Below, piece after piece: positions 1 through 9,500 of a stretch of DNA of 64,000 bases. Position 1 is the stretch's first letter. The number at the start of each line of letters is the position of its first letter. The stretch comes from Paramoeba atlantica (taxonomy: Eukaryota; Discosea): contig CDRNVI010000030.1 of the NCBI GenBank assembly GCA_977017575.1, forward strand, positions 310,001-374,000, written 5' to 3'. Below the pieces are notes generated by a model. That model did not search any database, was not told the DNA's origin, and saw only the letters and a list, made by a program, of their open reading frames with translations. Both the position numbers and the translations under genes were made by a program.

Positions 1-2
1 GC

Positions 3-366
3 CCATGTAAGGATGGTATTAAAGGAGAGATTAAAGACAAAGTCGTCTCCCATATACGCAGGAGCTTTAGCCCCCAGCGAATTACACCCCCGCTAACAAA
101 TATAAAGAGTTATCTCCGCCGTGGAGGAAGACGTGGTCAACGTCGCCGTCGGGGAGCCAATCGTACAGGTATTCCTAATCGCACCGATATTGAGGAGCGA
201 CCGAATGTTGTTACCAATCGGGAGCGATACGGCGATTGGGAATGTGACCTTATAGAAAGGTACGAGACACAACGGATTCTTCCTCACCTTGGTTAAGCGA
301 AAGAGTCGGTTCGAAATCCTAAAGAAGCGCACATGCAAGAAACGGCACTGGTCGCTGAACACATCC
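3..366 (+). pseudogene. IS30-family transposase fragment
   Basis: Reading from base 3, the translation has the signature stretch of IS30-family transposases: a basic arginine-rich run, then IPNRTDIEERP, then GDWECDLI, where the family places the first catalytic Asp (usually GDWEGD). After about base 275 the similarity (FLTLVKRKSRF) continues in another frame, so there is at least one frameshift. The 5' end lies outside the window and the 3' part is cut by a TA-flanked element at 367. IS30 elements are mainly bacterial; here the fragment lies among eukaryotic transposons. It could be an old horizontal transfer or an unrecognised eukaryotic lineage. Family call is good; a functional gene is unlikely. 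Confidence 0.7.
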
Positions 367-593
367 TACCGTCACCCCCCCCCTCACTTGTCCTCCTAGG
401 TGACATATCCTCTTTTTACAATCGATGAGAGGATATGTCATCTAGTACCAAGATATGAAGTTCTTAAATAATGTTTTTGTGCTAAACGATTTTAGCACAC
501 GTATTTTATTCTCAATAGTTTTGACAACACATGCTTAGGTCAATAAATAATCAAAATATTCACGTTTCTTAAATTTTCAGCCTTCTAATCAAC

Positions 594-1052
594 ATGTTAC
601 TTAACAAGAAAGCGAATCACAAACCTTTTAATGCAAGTCAAATACAGGTTCCGGTTCGTGCGCATGGGGAAGGTATTGTTGTAATGCCTCACATGGAAGA
701 CGTCCCCACGAGTGTAATAAATGAAACCCAAGTTGTGGTGGCTAGCACCAAAACATCGCGAAAATCAAGAGTCGAATTAACCATTCAACAGAAATTGAAT
801 GTGTGTGCCGCCATCGACAATGGTAAGATGCAACACGTCATTGCGAAGGAGTACAAGCTGGAAGTCAGTACCGTACGAAAACTGTTCAAAAAGAAGCAAT
901 TCGTCCGGTTGGGGTACGGAAGAAAATACCAATATCATCCACCAACAAAGAATCGAGAATTATACGAGCAAGGAGCAGAAACTGAGGGTGTTACTAATCC
1001 CTGGACAGTATGCTGCCCAGGGACACAGCAACTCCCCATTATCTCGGCGTAG
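594..1052 (+). CDS. CENP-B/pogo-type helix-turn-helix protein, truncated
   Basis: A 152-codon frame starting at ATG 594. Residues about 55-100 (RVELTIQQKLNVCAAIDNGK followed by a second helix and VSTVRKLFKKK) match the N-terminal psq-like HTH of pogo/Tigger/CENP-B transposases, which binds transposon ends. No DDE domain follows, so this is probably the DNA-binding remnant of the element's transposase. It lies inside the TA-flanked element at 369-2083. Whether it is expressed is unknown. Confidence 0.55.
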   Translation: MLLNKKANHKPFNASQIQVPVRAHGEGIVVMPHMEDVPTSVINETQVVVASTKTSRKSRVELTIQQKLNVCAAIDNGKMQHVIAKEYKLEVSTVRKLFKKKQFVRLGYGRKYQYHPPTKNRELYEQGAETEGVTNPWTVCCPGTQQLPIISA

Positions 1053-1134
1053 CAAACACGCCTTGGCTTGACTGGCACTGTGATCGCCGAGAGAGAAAGA
1101 AAAAAAAATTCTCCCGAGTCATTTCACAGCCCAG

Positions 1135-1240
1135 AATGCTTCCCACTTAAGGGGCCCGTTTCCGTATCCGAGTGATCTCCCCGGCAACACGTCTTTCGAC
1201 GTGCGTCAAGAAGGCTGGGATACGGAACCAGGGTGTGCAA
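1135..1240 (+). other. Strong nested hairpin inside the pogo-like element
   Basis: An outer stem pairs TTCCGTATCC (about 1160) with GGATACGGAA (about 1219). An inner stem pairs CACGTC with GACGTG across TTTC (about 1187-1202). The fold resembles the structured repeats near 32.7 and 35.9 kb in style, but not obviously in sequence. It may be a captured SINE or RNA 3' end. Confidence 0.45.
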
Positions 1241-1309
1241 GTACGTGCTGTACCCGCACGTTTAATAAGCTCTTTTTTATTTATTTTTTACGGATTTCTT
1301 CTTTTTTTT

Positions 1310-1700
1310 GTGCACTGATCACAAAGATCACGAAGGCCACAAACGGTGGGTCACAAAGATCCCAAACACGAGATAACAAATAATGGGTCATTAAAATTTC
1401 AAGTGAACCGATCACAAAGATAACAAAAAAACAAACAAACAAACCAATCAGGTAATATTCACATCCGATTACAAAAGATCCCGTGCAATGAATCATAAGG
1501 ACTTCATAGATACCAAACAAACGATCACAAATATCCTAAGTAAGGGGTCGAAAAGATCACAAAAAAAAACAGATCACAAAGATCCCCATACAACCAATCC
1601 TCAACAACCGATCAAAAAGCTCCTGAACAATGGGTCACAAAAACCCCAAATAACATATATCAAAGATCCCAAACAACGGGTCACAAAGATCACTTCAGAA
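1310..1700. repeat. Degenerate minisatellite (GGTCACAAAGATCCCAAAC-like)
   Basis: A motif close to GATCACAAAGATC / GGGTCACAAAGATCCCAAA recurs about a dozen times at irregular 25-40 bp spacing, with heavy divergence. The open frames across it (1201-1766) are by-products of the repeat. It lies within the pogo-like element. Confidence 0.7.
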
Positions 1701-2085
1701 TTCAACAATACATGTTTGCTCTATGGAGGGCTGCGTAACAACGTTTCATCATATGTGTACAATTGAAGCACATGGAGAAGATTATGATAATCTCTGTGTA
1801 AAGCATTAGTTTATTCGGGTCTACGAAAGTGGGGACAAAGCAGGGGCATTGACGATACAAAGATATACCATCCACAGAACTGTTTGTTTTTCCAATATTT
1901 ACATTCATTTCATTGCTCAAATTTAGTTAACTCATTCTCTAGTATAGCAGGCCGAGGGTAACCGCAATAGAAAAAACATTCACACTCTAAGTCGTTACTA
2001 GGTGACTTGTCCTCCTAGGTGACATATCCGCTTTTGGCCGTTTTTTTCCACTCTTGCGAGGATATGTGAGGGGGGGGTGACGGTA

Positions 2086-2275
2086 CAGTGCGTGGTGTTA
2101 TTACGGGACGGGTTAATTTCAGGACGGGTATTAAAGGGACAATATGGGGGTGGGGTCATACAAGTACCTTTGGAATGGGACAAAAGAACTACAAGTGTAG
2201 CACCCAAGTCACAGAGCGCGCAAGTTATGAGGCACACACAAAAATGTATTTGTAAGATAAGTGAATGAAAAGGAG
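2086..2275. other. Intergenic stretch, no gene recognised
   Basis: This directly follows the right TA of the pogo-like element, so it should be the original continuation of the IS30-like fragment. I see no clear similarity to the rest of that transposase. Confidence 0.4.
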
Positions 2276-2277
2276 AT

Positions 2278-2411
2278 ACAGTGGTTTCAGTTGATCTTGC
2301 CCCCCCCTCGGAATTTTGATTCTTTTGATCCGTTTTTGCTCATCTTTGCAGCATTGGAGAGATCTCGTTCCCCTAGCGAAGAGCTTTGCCGACTTTTTTT
2401 CATAGAGACCC
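2278..2411 (+). mobile_element. Tc1/mariner-type terminal fragment or MITE
   Basis: It starts CAGTGGTTTCAGTTGATC right after a TA and carries a C-run. The whole ~134 bp is nearly identical, in reverse orientation, to the right end of the Tc1-like element at 60300-60440. Only one end is visible. It abuts the LRR gene where that gene's similarity to its paralogue stops, so it appears to have truncated the gene. Confidence 0.65.
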
Positions 2412-2916
2412 CCTCTAAATACAGACTTCCCGAGAACATGTTGCCATGTAAATATATCGCTTGTACCGCAGGGGACAGATAACTTAGCGAGACGGGCCCG
2501 TGCATCTTGCAATGAGAAAGATCGAGAGTGTATAAGGACGGCGGCATATACTCCAAATTTAGAGTACCGTCAAATTCGTTATTGTGGCCATTAAAACTCT
2601 CAATATTAAACTGTAAACATTGTGGCTCGACTTCCCCCATTAGCTCATTGTCGTGGAGAAATAAATGAGAGCAATTTAAACTTGATAAGTGGATCCAATG
2701 AAGAGTTCCGATGAGAGAAAGGTGAGACCATTGAATTGCATAAATTTCGCCTGTTTCCTTACACTCAACCTTATCCCATTTGCAAGCGGGAGTATCCGTA
2801 TTCCAAGAGGGATGATGGTTCTGTGTTTCTCTCAAGACTTGGGCCAAATGATATTCCTCTGGAAGTTTTGCGCGCGCTTTGCCTATGCGGTTGCGTGGAA
2901 AAAACACATCTTCCAT
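2287..2916 (-). pseudogene. Leucine-rich repeat protein, 3' truncated (copy A)
   Basis: The first ATG in frame is at 2916 (MEDVFFPRNRIGKARAKL), matching the start of the paralogue at 5517-6278. The protein has an N-terminal cap with a conserved WNTDTPACKW motif, then short LRRs of the type L-HTLDLS-C-M-G, about five visible. Similarity ends after FSGSLYL; the last ~40 codons are read from the inserted Tc1-type end at 2278-2411. There is no signal peptide, so it is probably intracellular. LRR proteins bind other proteins, but the partner is unknown. Almost certainly a pseudogene. Confidence 0.7.
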
Positions 2917-2919
2917 GTG

Positions 2920-3268
2920 AATTAGTGTAGTATGAAGATTTTCACTCGTTGACAAATATTGTTACAACTACCGCTAAAATGCTTCGAGAAAAGGTCCTCT
3001 CTAAATCTCTATACTACAAGAACATAAAAGAAACATAAAAAAAATGTGGGTGCTTCGGTTCGTGGTCGTCGTTTGTTGTTTACGTGAGATGAGGAGAGAA
3101 TCGTTTTGGAATTCATTTCTAAGCAGATACTCTCTGCTAGAGAGGCTGAAAAAAGCGTACTGCGATAACTAGGGGATAACTAGGGGATAGTATCACGGTT
3201 TCCGCATCTTTGGCTTGTATGGTCTGAGTATGCTGGGTATTACTTCTCCCATTGTCGAATATCTTTTA
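2920..3268. other. Spacer between LRR copy A and duplicated gene tail
   Basis: Non-coding. It matches the equivalent spacer at 6280-6600 (shared stretches around 'gagaggctgaaaaaagc' and 'tcgaatatctttta'), which supports a segmental duplication of the whole block. Confidence 0.6.
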
Positions 3269-3272
3269 CTAA

Positions 3273-3560
3273 ATCATGTTCCAGGATAGTATACCTAGTA
3301 GGTATACTAAGTGGGTACGGTATACTAAATTTTGTCTAAAAAGCAAAACAAAAAAAATCGCGCCGCTTCGCGGCGCGTTCCTTATCTGTAGTTGCTAGAA
3401 AAATGGTGCCTTGACCTTAAAATGCGATTTTTTACCGTGTGATTGCAAGAAAAGTTGCTCTGTCGCTTCTAAAAATGGGATGTCTCCCACTCCTGTTGCT
3501 GGGAGGGGGGGGGGGGTAGGTATACTAAGTGGGCATGGGTATACTATACTGGAACATGAT
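3273..3560. mobile_element. TTAA-flanked MITE (piggyBac-like target)
   Basis: Inverted ends ATCATGTTCCAG-N-ATAGTATACC bound a 288-bp non-coding insert. The right flank is TTAA; the left is CTAA, read as a mutated TTAA. The paralogous segment at 6620-6650 shows the empty site with a single TTAA, which fixes both boundaries. The insert contains a GC hairpin (3357-3375) and a G-run. TTAA duplication is typical of piggyBac, although the terminal bases are not the usual CCC. Confidence 0.75.
3349..3376 (-). repeat. A-tract plus GC hairpin, copy 1
   Basis: An A-run followed by GCGCCGCTTCGCGGCGC, a 7-bp stem with a TTC loop. Lies in the TTAA MITE. Read on the minus strand it is hairpin plus T-run. 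Confidence 0.8.
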
Positions 3561-3888
3561 TTAATTTGCGCAACTCTTCGACGGGAAATGGAAATCGGTA
3601 GGAAGGAGGTGTGGATTCACCATCGGCGGATTTTCTATTTGCGTCTGCTAAAAAGCATTTTTTCTCGTTCTCGGTTTCGTTCCGCCCTTTATGTTCTTCC
3701 CTTTCGATTCTTTCAATTCTACAACGTTCATACTCACTTTGTAGGTAATGTGACCTACACTGGACGTGCCGGGCATATAACGAGGGCTGAGATCGACAGC
3801 TTTCTAACTCGCCTAGAGAAAGCGCAAAAGCCTTACCCGCTTTAGCTTCTCGAGCGACACTGTTTGAGAAGCCTTTGCTATTAATAGA
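3544..3888 (-). pseudogene. Duplicated 3' tail of the 1752-codon gene
   Basis: The segment 3565-3886 is nearly identical to 6620-6941, the last ~110 codons of the large minus-strand gene (motif AREAKAGKAFALSLGELES). The rest of that gene is absent here, and the original stop region is replaced by the MITE at 3273-3560. It is a pseudogene fragment within a segmental duplication that also carried LRR copy A. Confidence 0.8.
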
Positions 3889-4022
3889 TAACATCAAGGC
3901 AAAAATTATTAAGCCTAGTAATGAACGTGAATTGCGAAAGGCAATTGAAAAGGGCATGAAAATGTTGAGGAAAGGGCGCTATAAGCGCACTGTTTTAAAG
4001 CGTATTAATTCGGTTCCCAAGC
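3887..4022 (+). pseudogene. Possible Tc1/mariner transposase C-terminal fragment
   Basis: The open frame reads KIIKPSNERELRKAIEKGMK and continues to a motif like the Tc1 C-terminus (…RINSVPK-L, then RIVKERGGNI after the Tigger-like insert, from 5023). The pattern 'SMP-R--AVI-AKGG' is normal at Tc1 C-termini. Weak, short, and split by the element at 4025-5020. Confidence 0.35.
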
Positions 4023-4024
4023 TA

Positions 4025-5020
4025 CCGTCCGATCCATAATTACTGCGGTGAAAAATCATTGCACATTTAATTAGTGCACATTTAATTAGTGCAATAATTA
4101 ATTTTTTTATTTTTTGTGGAGAAACTCTTCATTTTTTATTACTTTTTCCTGCTATGGCCCCGTCGCAGTCGACGCTTGCCTCAAACAATTTTTGCGTATC
4201 ACGGCATGTGGCAGATCTTGTGGAGGAACTTGAGGCTAAACGCTCATCGCGCAAAGCAAAGAGAAATACGTGGAGTGATGAAGAAGTACGTGAATTCCAA
4301 GCACTTTGTGAGAGTCGTTCCGTTTTGACTAGCATGCAGATTTGGAATCAAACGCACGGTAAGAAAATGTCTGAACGAAGTGCCTATGCTTTGAAAGACC
4401 ATGCTCCTTTCGGTAAGCGTGGCCGAAAAGATATGCTTACGGATGCAGAAAAGAATGATGTTTTAGATGGCATTAAGATGTACAATGTGTTAAACAAACC
4501 TGTTGATGCATCCTTGGTTGCAAGCATGGCTCGAGGGATATTGGGTAGAGATCGGTCTGAACTTCTTTCTGAGAATGGAGGCCCCTACGTCATAAGCTGC
4601 TCTTGGGCACGCAGATTCTTGCACGACAACGGATTTACTGTCCGAGCCGCTACATCCGATCGCACGGTTTCCCCTCCTGAAGTGAAGAAGGCTGGTTTAT
4701 TCTTTTATGATGAGCTAAAAAAATATTCCCACATTCTCCCAGAACTCGTATTTAACATGGATGAATTTTTCTGTAAGCTGGATGAAACAAACCGCGAATG
4801 GACACCTTCAGAATCCTTGTGCGCAAATTACTTTTTTGACTAGATATTTGTTAACCATTAATCTTCCGAATTATTTTGTGCGAATTATTTTCTGCCTTTT
4901 TCTAGTTTTCCAAGAGATACAGTTCCGCTTTTAATTAGTGCACATTCAATTAGTGCAGTAATTATTCTCTTAAAATCCCCTGCACTAATTGAAGTTATTC
5001 CTTAATTATGGATCGGACGG
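4025..5020 (+). mobile_element. Tigger-like DNA transposon, internally shortened
   Basis: The terminal inverted repeats are CCGTCCGATCCATAATTA on the left and its reverse complement on the right. TA flanks both ends (4023-4024, 5021-5022). Subterminal copies of TTAATTAGTGCA occur near both ends. At 996 bp it is shorter than an autonomous Tigger and encodes only the first part of a transposase. Confidence 0.8.
4154..4843 (+). CDS. Tigger/pogo-like transposase, N-terminal part
   Basis: 229 codons from ATG 4154. There is a basic N-terminal region, an HTH-like zone around residues 85-150 (LTDAEKNDVLDGIKMY), and a second DNA-binding zone with SWARRFLHDNGF, the usual 'W--RF-KR' motif of the family. 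FNMDEFF near residue 204 matches the segment holding the first catalytic Asp (NMDET). The remaining catalytic domain is missing, so the protein cannot catalyse transposition. It lies inside TIRs, which makes the assignment secure at superfamily level. Confidence 0.7.
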   Translation: MAPSQSTLASNNFCVSRHVADLVEELEAKRSSRKAKRNTWSDEEVREFQALCESRSVLTSMQIWNQTHGKKMSERSAYALKDHAPFGKRGRKDMLTDAEKNDVLDGIKMYNVLNKPVDASLVASMARGILGRDRSELLSENGGPYVISCSWARRFLHDNGFTVRAATSDRTVSPPEVKKAGLFFYDELKKYSHILPELVFNMDEFFCKLDETNREWTPSESLCANYFFD

Positions 5021-5022
5021 TA

Positions 5023-5432
5023 CTCCGTATTGTTAAGGAACGTGGGGGGAACATTCCGGATATTGCTCCTTTTTTTCATTTTTTATGTTTTTTTTTGGGA
5101 TTTCGCACAGGGTCATGAAGGCCTCCTTATGAGAAAAAATTGTGCTTGCCACCCAACGACAATGTGATCTCCCGGATGCAACAAAAATCAGCTGAAACGG
5201 AGGAAAAAAATACATTTTTCAAAATTGGATGAAAACGTTCTTATCTGAATTTCGATTTTTTATTAGAAAAATCTTAATCTTTGGTCCTCGGGAAGGGACA
5301 GGGGGGTACCCTTCAGAAAGAAAAAATGTCAACGTGCTATGGGAACGAGATCTCTCGAATGCAACAAAAATGAGCAAAAACGGATACAAAAAGGGATAAT
5401 CGCCGGGGGGCGGAGCATTTAGGTCACCACTG
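5023..5432. mobile_element. Tc1/mariner-type non-coding end sequence
   Basis: The stretch ends ACCACTG followed by TA (5433-5434), the mirror image of a CAGTGGT Tc1 end. It shares the block 'gaacgagatctctcgaatgc' and 'gagcaaaaacgga' with the Tc1-type ends at 2278-2411 and 60300-60440, but its outer ~60 bp differ, so it is a related subfamily. A second weaker copy of the same block is near 5155. No gene seen. Confidence 0.5.
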
Positions 5433-5516
5433 TATAATGGAAGAAAAAGATTTGAAAGGGGACTCCGGCAATTCAAAATTAAAAAAGGAGGGGTCACATG
5501 CCTATTAAAAGTGCCA

Positions 5517-6278
5517 CTAAAACTGCCATACGTCGGAATCAATCACATATCGTAAGGGCAAAAGGCACCGATACGACCCACGCTTGGGCAGTATCTTAAT
5601 TTGAGTTCCGCCTACATAAATTGTACGTGAAAACCATATTGGATCATATTCACCGCTTAGGTTTTGATTGTGGTCCAACCCTAACCAGATGCGGTAGGGT
5701 AGATGCCGCAAATCAACTGGCCCGGAGAAATTATTGTGGGATAACCACAACGAAGTCATGCGGCTCGGTATTGTCCCTAAAAATAGACTCCCTGAGAACA
5801 TGTTTCGACTTAAGTATATGCCCCTCACCTGGGGGGACAGCAGGCCTAGCGAGATGGGCCCATGCATCTTGCAATAAGAAAGGTCGAGAGTGTGCAAGGA
5901 CGGCGGCATGTCCTCCAAATTCAGAGTGCCATCGAATTCATTATTGCGGCCATTAAAACTCTCAATATTAAACGGTAAAACTTGTAGCTCGACTTCCCCC
6001 ATTAACTCATTGTGATCGAGAAATAAATGAGAGCAATTTATGCTTGATAAATGTGACCAATACAGAGTCCCGATGAGAGAAGAGTCTGAGAATCGAATTC
6101 TGTAAATTTCAGCCTTTTCAATGCAGTCTACACAATGCCATTCGCACGCAGGAGTATCTGTATTCCAAGAGGGATGCTTGTTCTGTGTGTCCCTCAAGAA
6201 TTGGGCCAACTGATATTCCTCTGGAAGTTTTGCGCGCGCTTTGCCTACGCGGTTGCGTGGGAATAACGTATCATCCAT
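5517..6278 (-). CDS. Leucine-rich repeat protein (copy B)
   Basis: 253 codons with ATG at 6278. The N-terminal cap (about residues 1-60) contains WNTDTPACEW and two further Cys, followed by about seven LRRs of ~20-23 residues with cores such as LHTLDLSYCKMHG and IRGIYLS-NMFSG. There is no signal peptide or membrane segment, unlike the LRR cluster at 12.8-20 kb. The cap style (WNTDTPAC) recalls extracellular LRRNT caps, so a missing or unannotated leader is possible. It pairs with truncated copy A at 2287-2916. Function unknown; probably a protein-binding scaffold. It lies downstream of the 1752-codon gene on the same strand. Confidence 0.7.
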   Translation of the reverse strand: MDDTLFPRNRVGKARAKLPEEYQLAQFLRDTQNKHPSWNTDTPACEWHCVDCIEKAEIYRIRFSDSSLIGTLYWSHLSSINCSHLFLDHNELMGEVELQVLPFNIESFNGRNNEFDGTLNLEDMPPSLHTLDLSYCKMHGPISLGLLSPQVRGIYLSRNMFSGSLFLGTIPSRMTSLWLSHNNFSGPVDLRHLPYRIWLGLDHNQNLSGEYDPIWFSRTIYVGGTQIKILPKRGSYRCLLPLRYVIDSDVWQF

Positions 6279-6597
6279 GTGTATATTTTCACTCGTTGAA
6301 AAACATTGCGACTACTACTTGAAAATGTTTCAAAAAGTTTATATGCCTGGAAGAGATCCTCTTTAAATCTCCACGCTGGTCAAGAATATATCAAAAACAA
6401 GAAAAAAATGTGCTTGAGGCACTTTGGTTCATGGTCTTCATTTGTTTCCTACGTGGAATGAGGAGAATGGTCATGGAACTCATTTCTAAACAGAGCCTCT
6501 CTGCTAGAGAAAAAAGCTTCTTGCGATAAATAGGGGGAAATATAATAGTTTTCGCATCTTTGCCTTGTATGTTTTGACTTGTATTCCGTGTTCTTCT

Positions 6598-9500
6598 CTA
6601 CTTCTCCCATTCTCGAATATCTTTTATTAATTTACGCAATTCTTCAACGGGAAACGAAAATCGGTAGGAAGGTGTGGTTTCACCCCAGGAGGCTTGTCCA
6701 TTTGCGCCTGTTAAAATGCATTTTTTCTCGTTCTCTTTTTCGTTCCGCCCTTTATGTTCTTCCCTTTGGATTCTTTCAACTCTACAACGTTCATACTCAC
6801 TTTGTAGGTAATGTGACCTACACTGGACGTGCCGGGCATATAACGAGGGCTGAGATCGACAGCTTTCTAACTCGCCTAGAGAAAGCGCAAAAGCCTTACC
6901 CGCTTTAGCTTCTCGAGCGACACTGTTTGAAAAGCCTTTGCGCCGAAAACGAAGCCGTTTGGGGCGCGTGATTACTGATTTATGATATTGCAAGGATAAG
7001 GGATTCTTCACCACGTCATTTGCAGAAGGAGAAGACACTTTAGATATAGCCAAGCTCTGATTGGTTTGTCTTGTTACGGTTCTTTTGGTTTTCGTGTTTT
7101 TCAGAGGGGGAACTACCCCGACACGTAGTCTGGTGAGCTGTTGGGTGCGCAGGACATGAGCGCTGAGTGCCGTACAAGGGATACGATCTTGAAAGGTAAG
7201 CGCGAAAGGGTCGAAAACATTCATAAAAGGACCAGGAGGGGAAGGTGCCATGGTTGTCGAAAAACCAGAAAATGTCGAAGAGGGGGAGGAAAACGAGGAA
7301 TCCTTATCCACGTTTGTCCCAAGCAAGTTTCTGGGGAGACCAAAGAGCACGCTGCGAGATCCGCAGGCGCTCGGTGGATACAGCGCGACTTGAGGGGCTA
7401 AGTCCCAGAAAGTCTCAAGTTGGAAGCAAGGACGGCGAGTTGTGTCGAACCGAGCTTCACAAGGGAATGATTCGTTGCGGTGTATCTCCGTATTCGAAGG
7501 ATCCTTGTCCGACAGAGCATCCAACTCCTTTCCTAGATTTGCGCTTTGGCAAAGAACCACAGGTGTTGAAGGAAATTGGCTGCTTTGTTGCCTTCTATCA
7601 CAGGACTGCCAATCCTTTTGGATACATTCACGCACGTGTGTCATCTCCGATAACGGCAAAAAGTGAACATTGACGGGTGCTGTCGCCAGGGCGGATAGCC
7701 AAGCATGTCCCACCGTCGACTGTACGTGACACGCTGCAATGGCAGCGAAAATCGCAAACAACGTCTCGAACGGGACAATGACTTTATCCCCGTCATCGAG
7801 ACCATAATCCGCTCGTAGTTGAGTCCAGAAATCATGAAGGGGGACTACGTCCTTTTGGTTCATCGACCCCCAATTGGAATCATACGGCGGACCGACGAAA
7901 AGCAATCGTTTCGTGTCCTCGACCCACACCTTCACATCGGCAACCTTTCGAATCGGAAAATGCGCGCACTGCAACCCCCCAAGCGCACGAAACACAAACA
8001 CAGACAAAAAATCAACAATCGGGTCATAAGTCACATGCGACGGAGCCATATCCCCTTGAAGAATCATGTCATACAGCACCCCAGGCACGTATGGGGGGCC
8101 GTTCAACCCATTATACCCACTCAGGGACTGTGTTCTCCCGCCTCGGTGTTTTCCCCCGATTTCACCTTCTTTTTGGCCGTTTCCTCCCTCTCCCCCCTCC
8201 CTCCCACTGTCCCTTCTCCCCATCTCCCCCCCACCCACCGGTACCGTCTCCACCCCCGCCCTCTCTACCTCCCCCTTCCCCCTCCCCCCCGCTCTGCATG
8301 TTCTCTCCATCTCCCGCTGCAACACCCGCACCACCACCCACGGGTTCCCCCTACACCCGGATAGTCCCATGGCCCGTGTCCTCTCCCCCACCCGTAGCCC
8401 CATCTTCCACACCACGTTCCACCACAGCAGTACGAACACCCAACCCACAGGGCGTGTACTGCGGCGACCCGTGCTAGGCGTAGCAGCCGTAGGAGTAGCC
8501 GCCATAGTAGCATGACTACCGTTAGAGCTACTTACACGACCCGCACTACAGCTGTTCGTACCGCTTGTAGGACTCGTACGATCTGTACGACTTGTACTAC
8601 GGCTACTCGTACTACTTGCACCACAGCTACCAGTACTACTCGTACTATTGCTACTCGTACTGCCCGTAGTACCTGTACTATAGCTACCAGTACTACCAGT
8701 AGTTTCTGTACTACCTATACTACTTGTAGGGCTACCAATGCAGCTACTCGTACTACTTGTACGACTCGTACTACCCGTACTCCTTCTACTACAGCCACCA
8801 GTACTACTTGTACTACTAGCAACCGTACTACCCGTACTATCTGTACTGCAGCTACCCGTACTATCTGTACTGCAGCTACCAGTACTACTAGTACTATCTG
8901 TACTGCAGCTACCCGTACTACCTGTACTGCAGCTACCAGTACTACCCGTACTATCTGTACTGCAGCTACCAGTACTACTAGTACTATCTGTACTGCAGCT
9001 ACCCGTACTACCTGTACTGCAGCTACCAGTACTACCCGTACTATCTGTACTGCAGCTACCAGTACTACTAGTACTATCTGTACTGCAGCTACCCGTACTA
9101 TCTGTACTGCAGCTACCCGTACTATCTGTACTGCAGCTACCAGCACTACTCGTACTATTGCTACTCGTACGATCTGTACTACTCGTATGGGTTGTACTTC
9201 GACTGTACTCAGGCTGTACCCCTTGTACTTGTACTCGTTCTACTGGATGAGTAGCAGTAGGAGTACAGAGCGTAGTGTCTGTCTTATCCACTACGGCTTG
9301 TTGCAGTGGTTGTACGGGACACGTACTGGGGAGTGTGTGGTCTGTGTTGTTCAGTACTACGTGTGGTTGTACTGGATCTGTAGGAGAGAGTGTAGTGTCT
9401 GTCTTGTGAACGACTGCTTGTGGTTGTACTCTATCTGTAGTAGAGAGTGGATTGTGTCCCATGTCAACTACTATTTGTGGTTGTTGTAGTGAAGGAGTGC

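Larger units (their letters stand above)
369..2083. mobile_element. TA-flanked pogo/Tigger-like DNA transposon
   Basis: The ends form inverted repeats: CCGTCAC plus a C-run and TCAC on the left, a G-run and GTGACGG on the right. Each end abuts a TA dinucleotide (367-368 and 2084-2085), the target duplication of the Tc1/mariner-pogo group. A subterminal motif (CTAGGTGACATATCC) occurs near both ends. Inside is one short HTH-coding frame but no catalytic domain, so the copy is non-autonomous. The rest is a hairpin-rich stretch and a degenerate tandem repeat. It sits in the IS30-like fragment. Confidence 0.75.

Noticed and set aside
8512-9489. Long plus-strand frame rich in Thr/Arg/Cys
   Set aside because: It is the antisense of the Ser/Thr/Gly repeat region of the large minus-strand gene; the repeat composition keeps several frames open.
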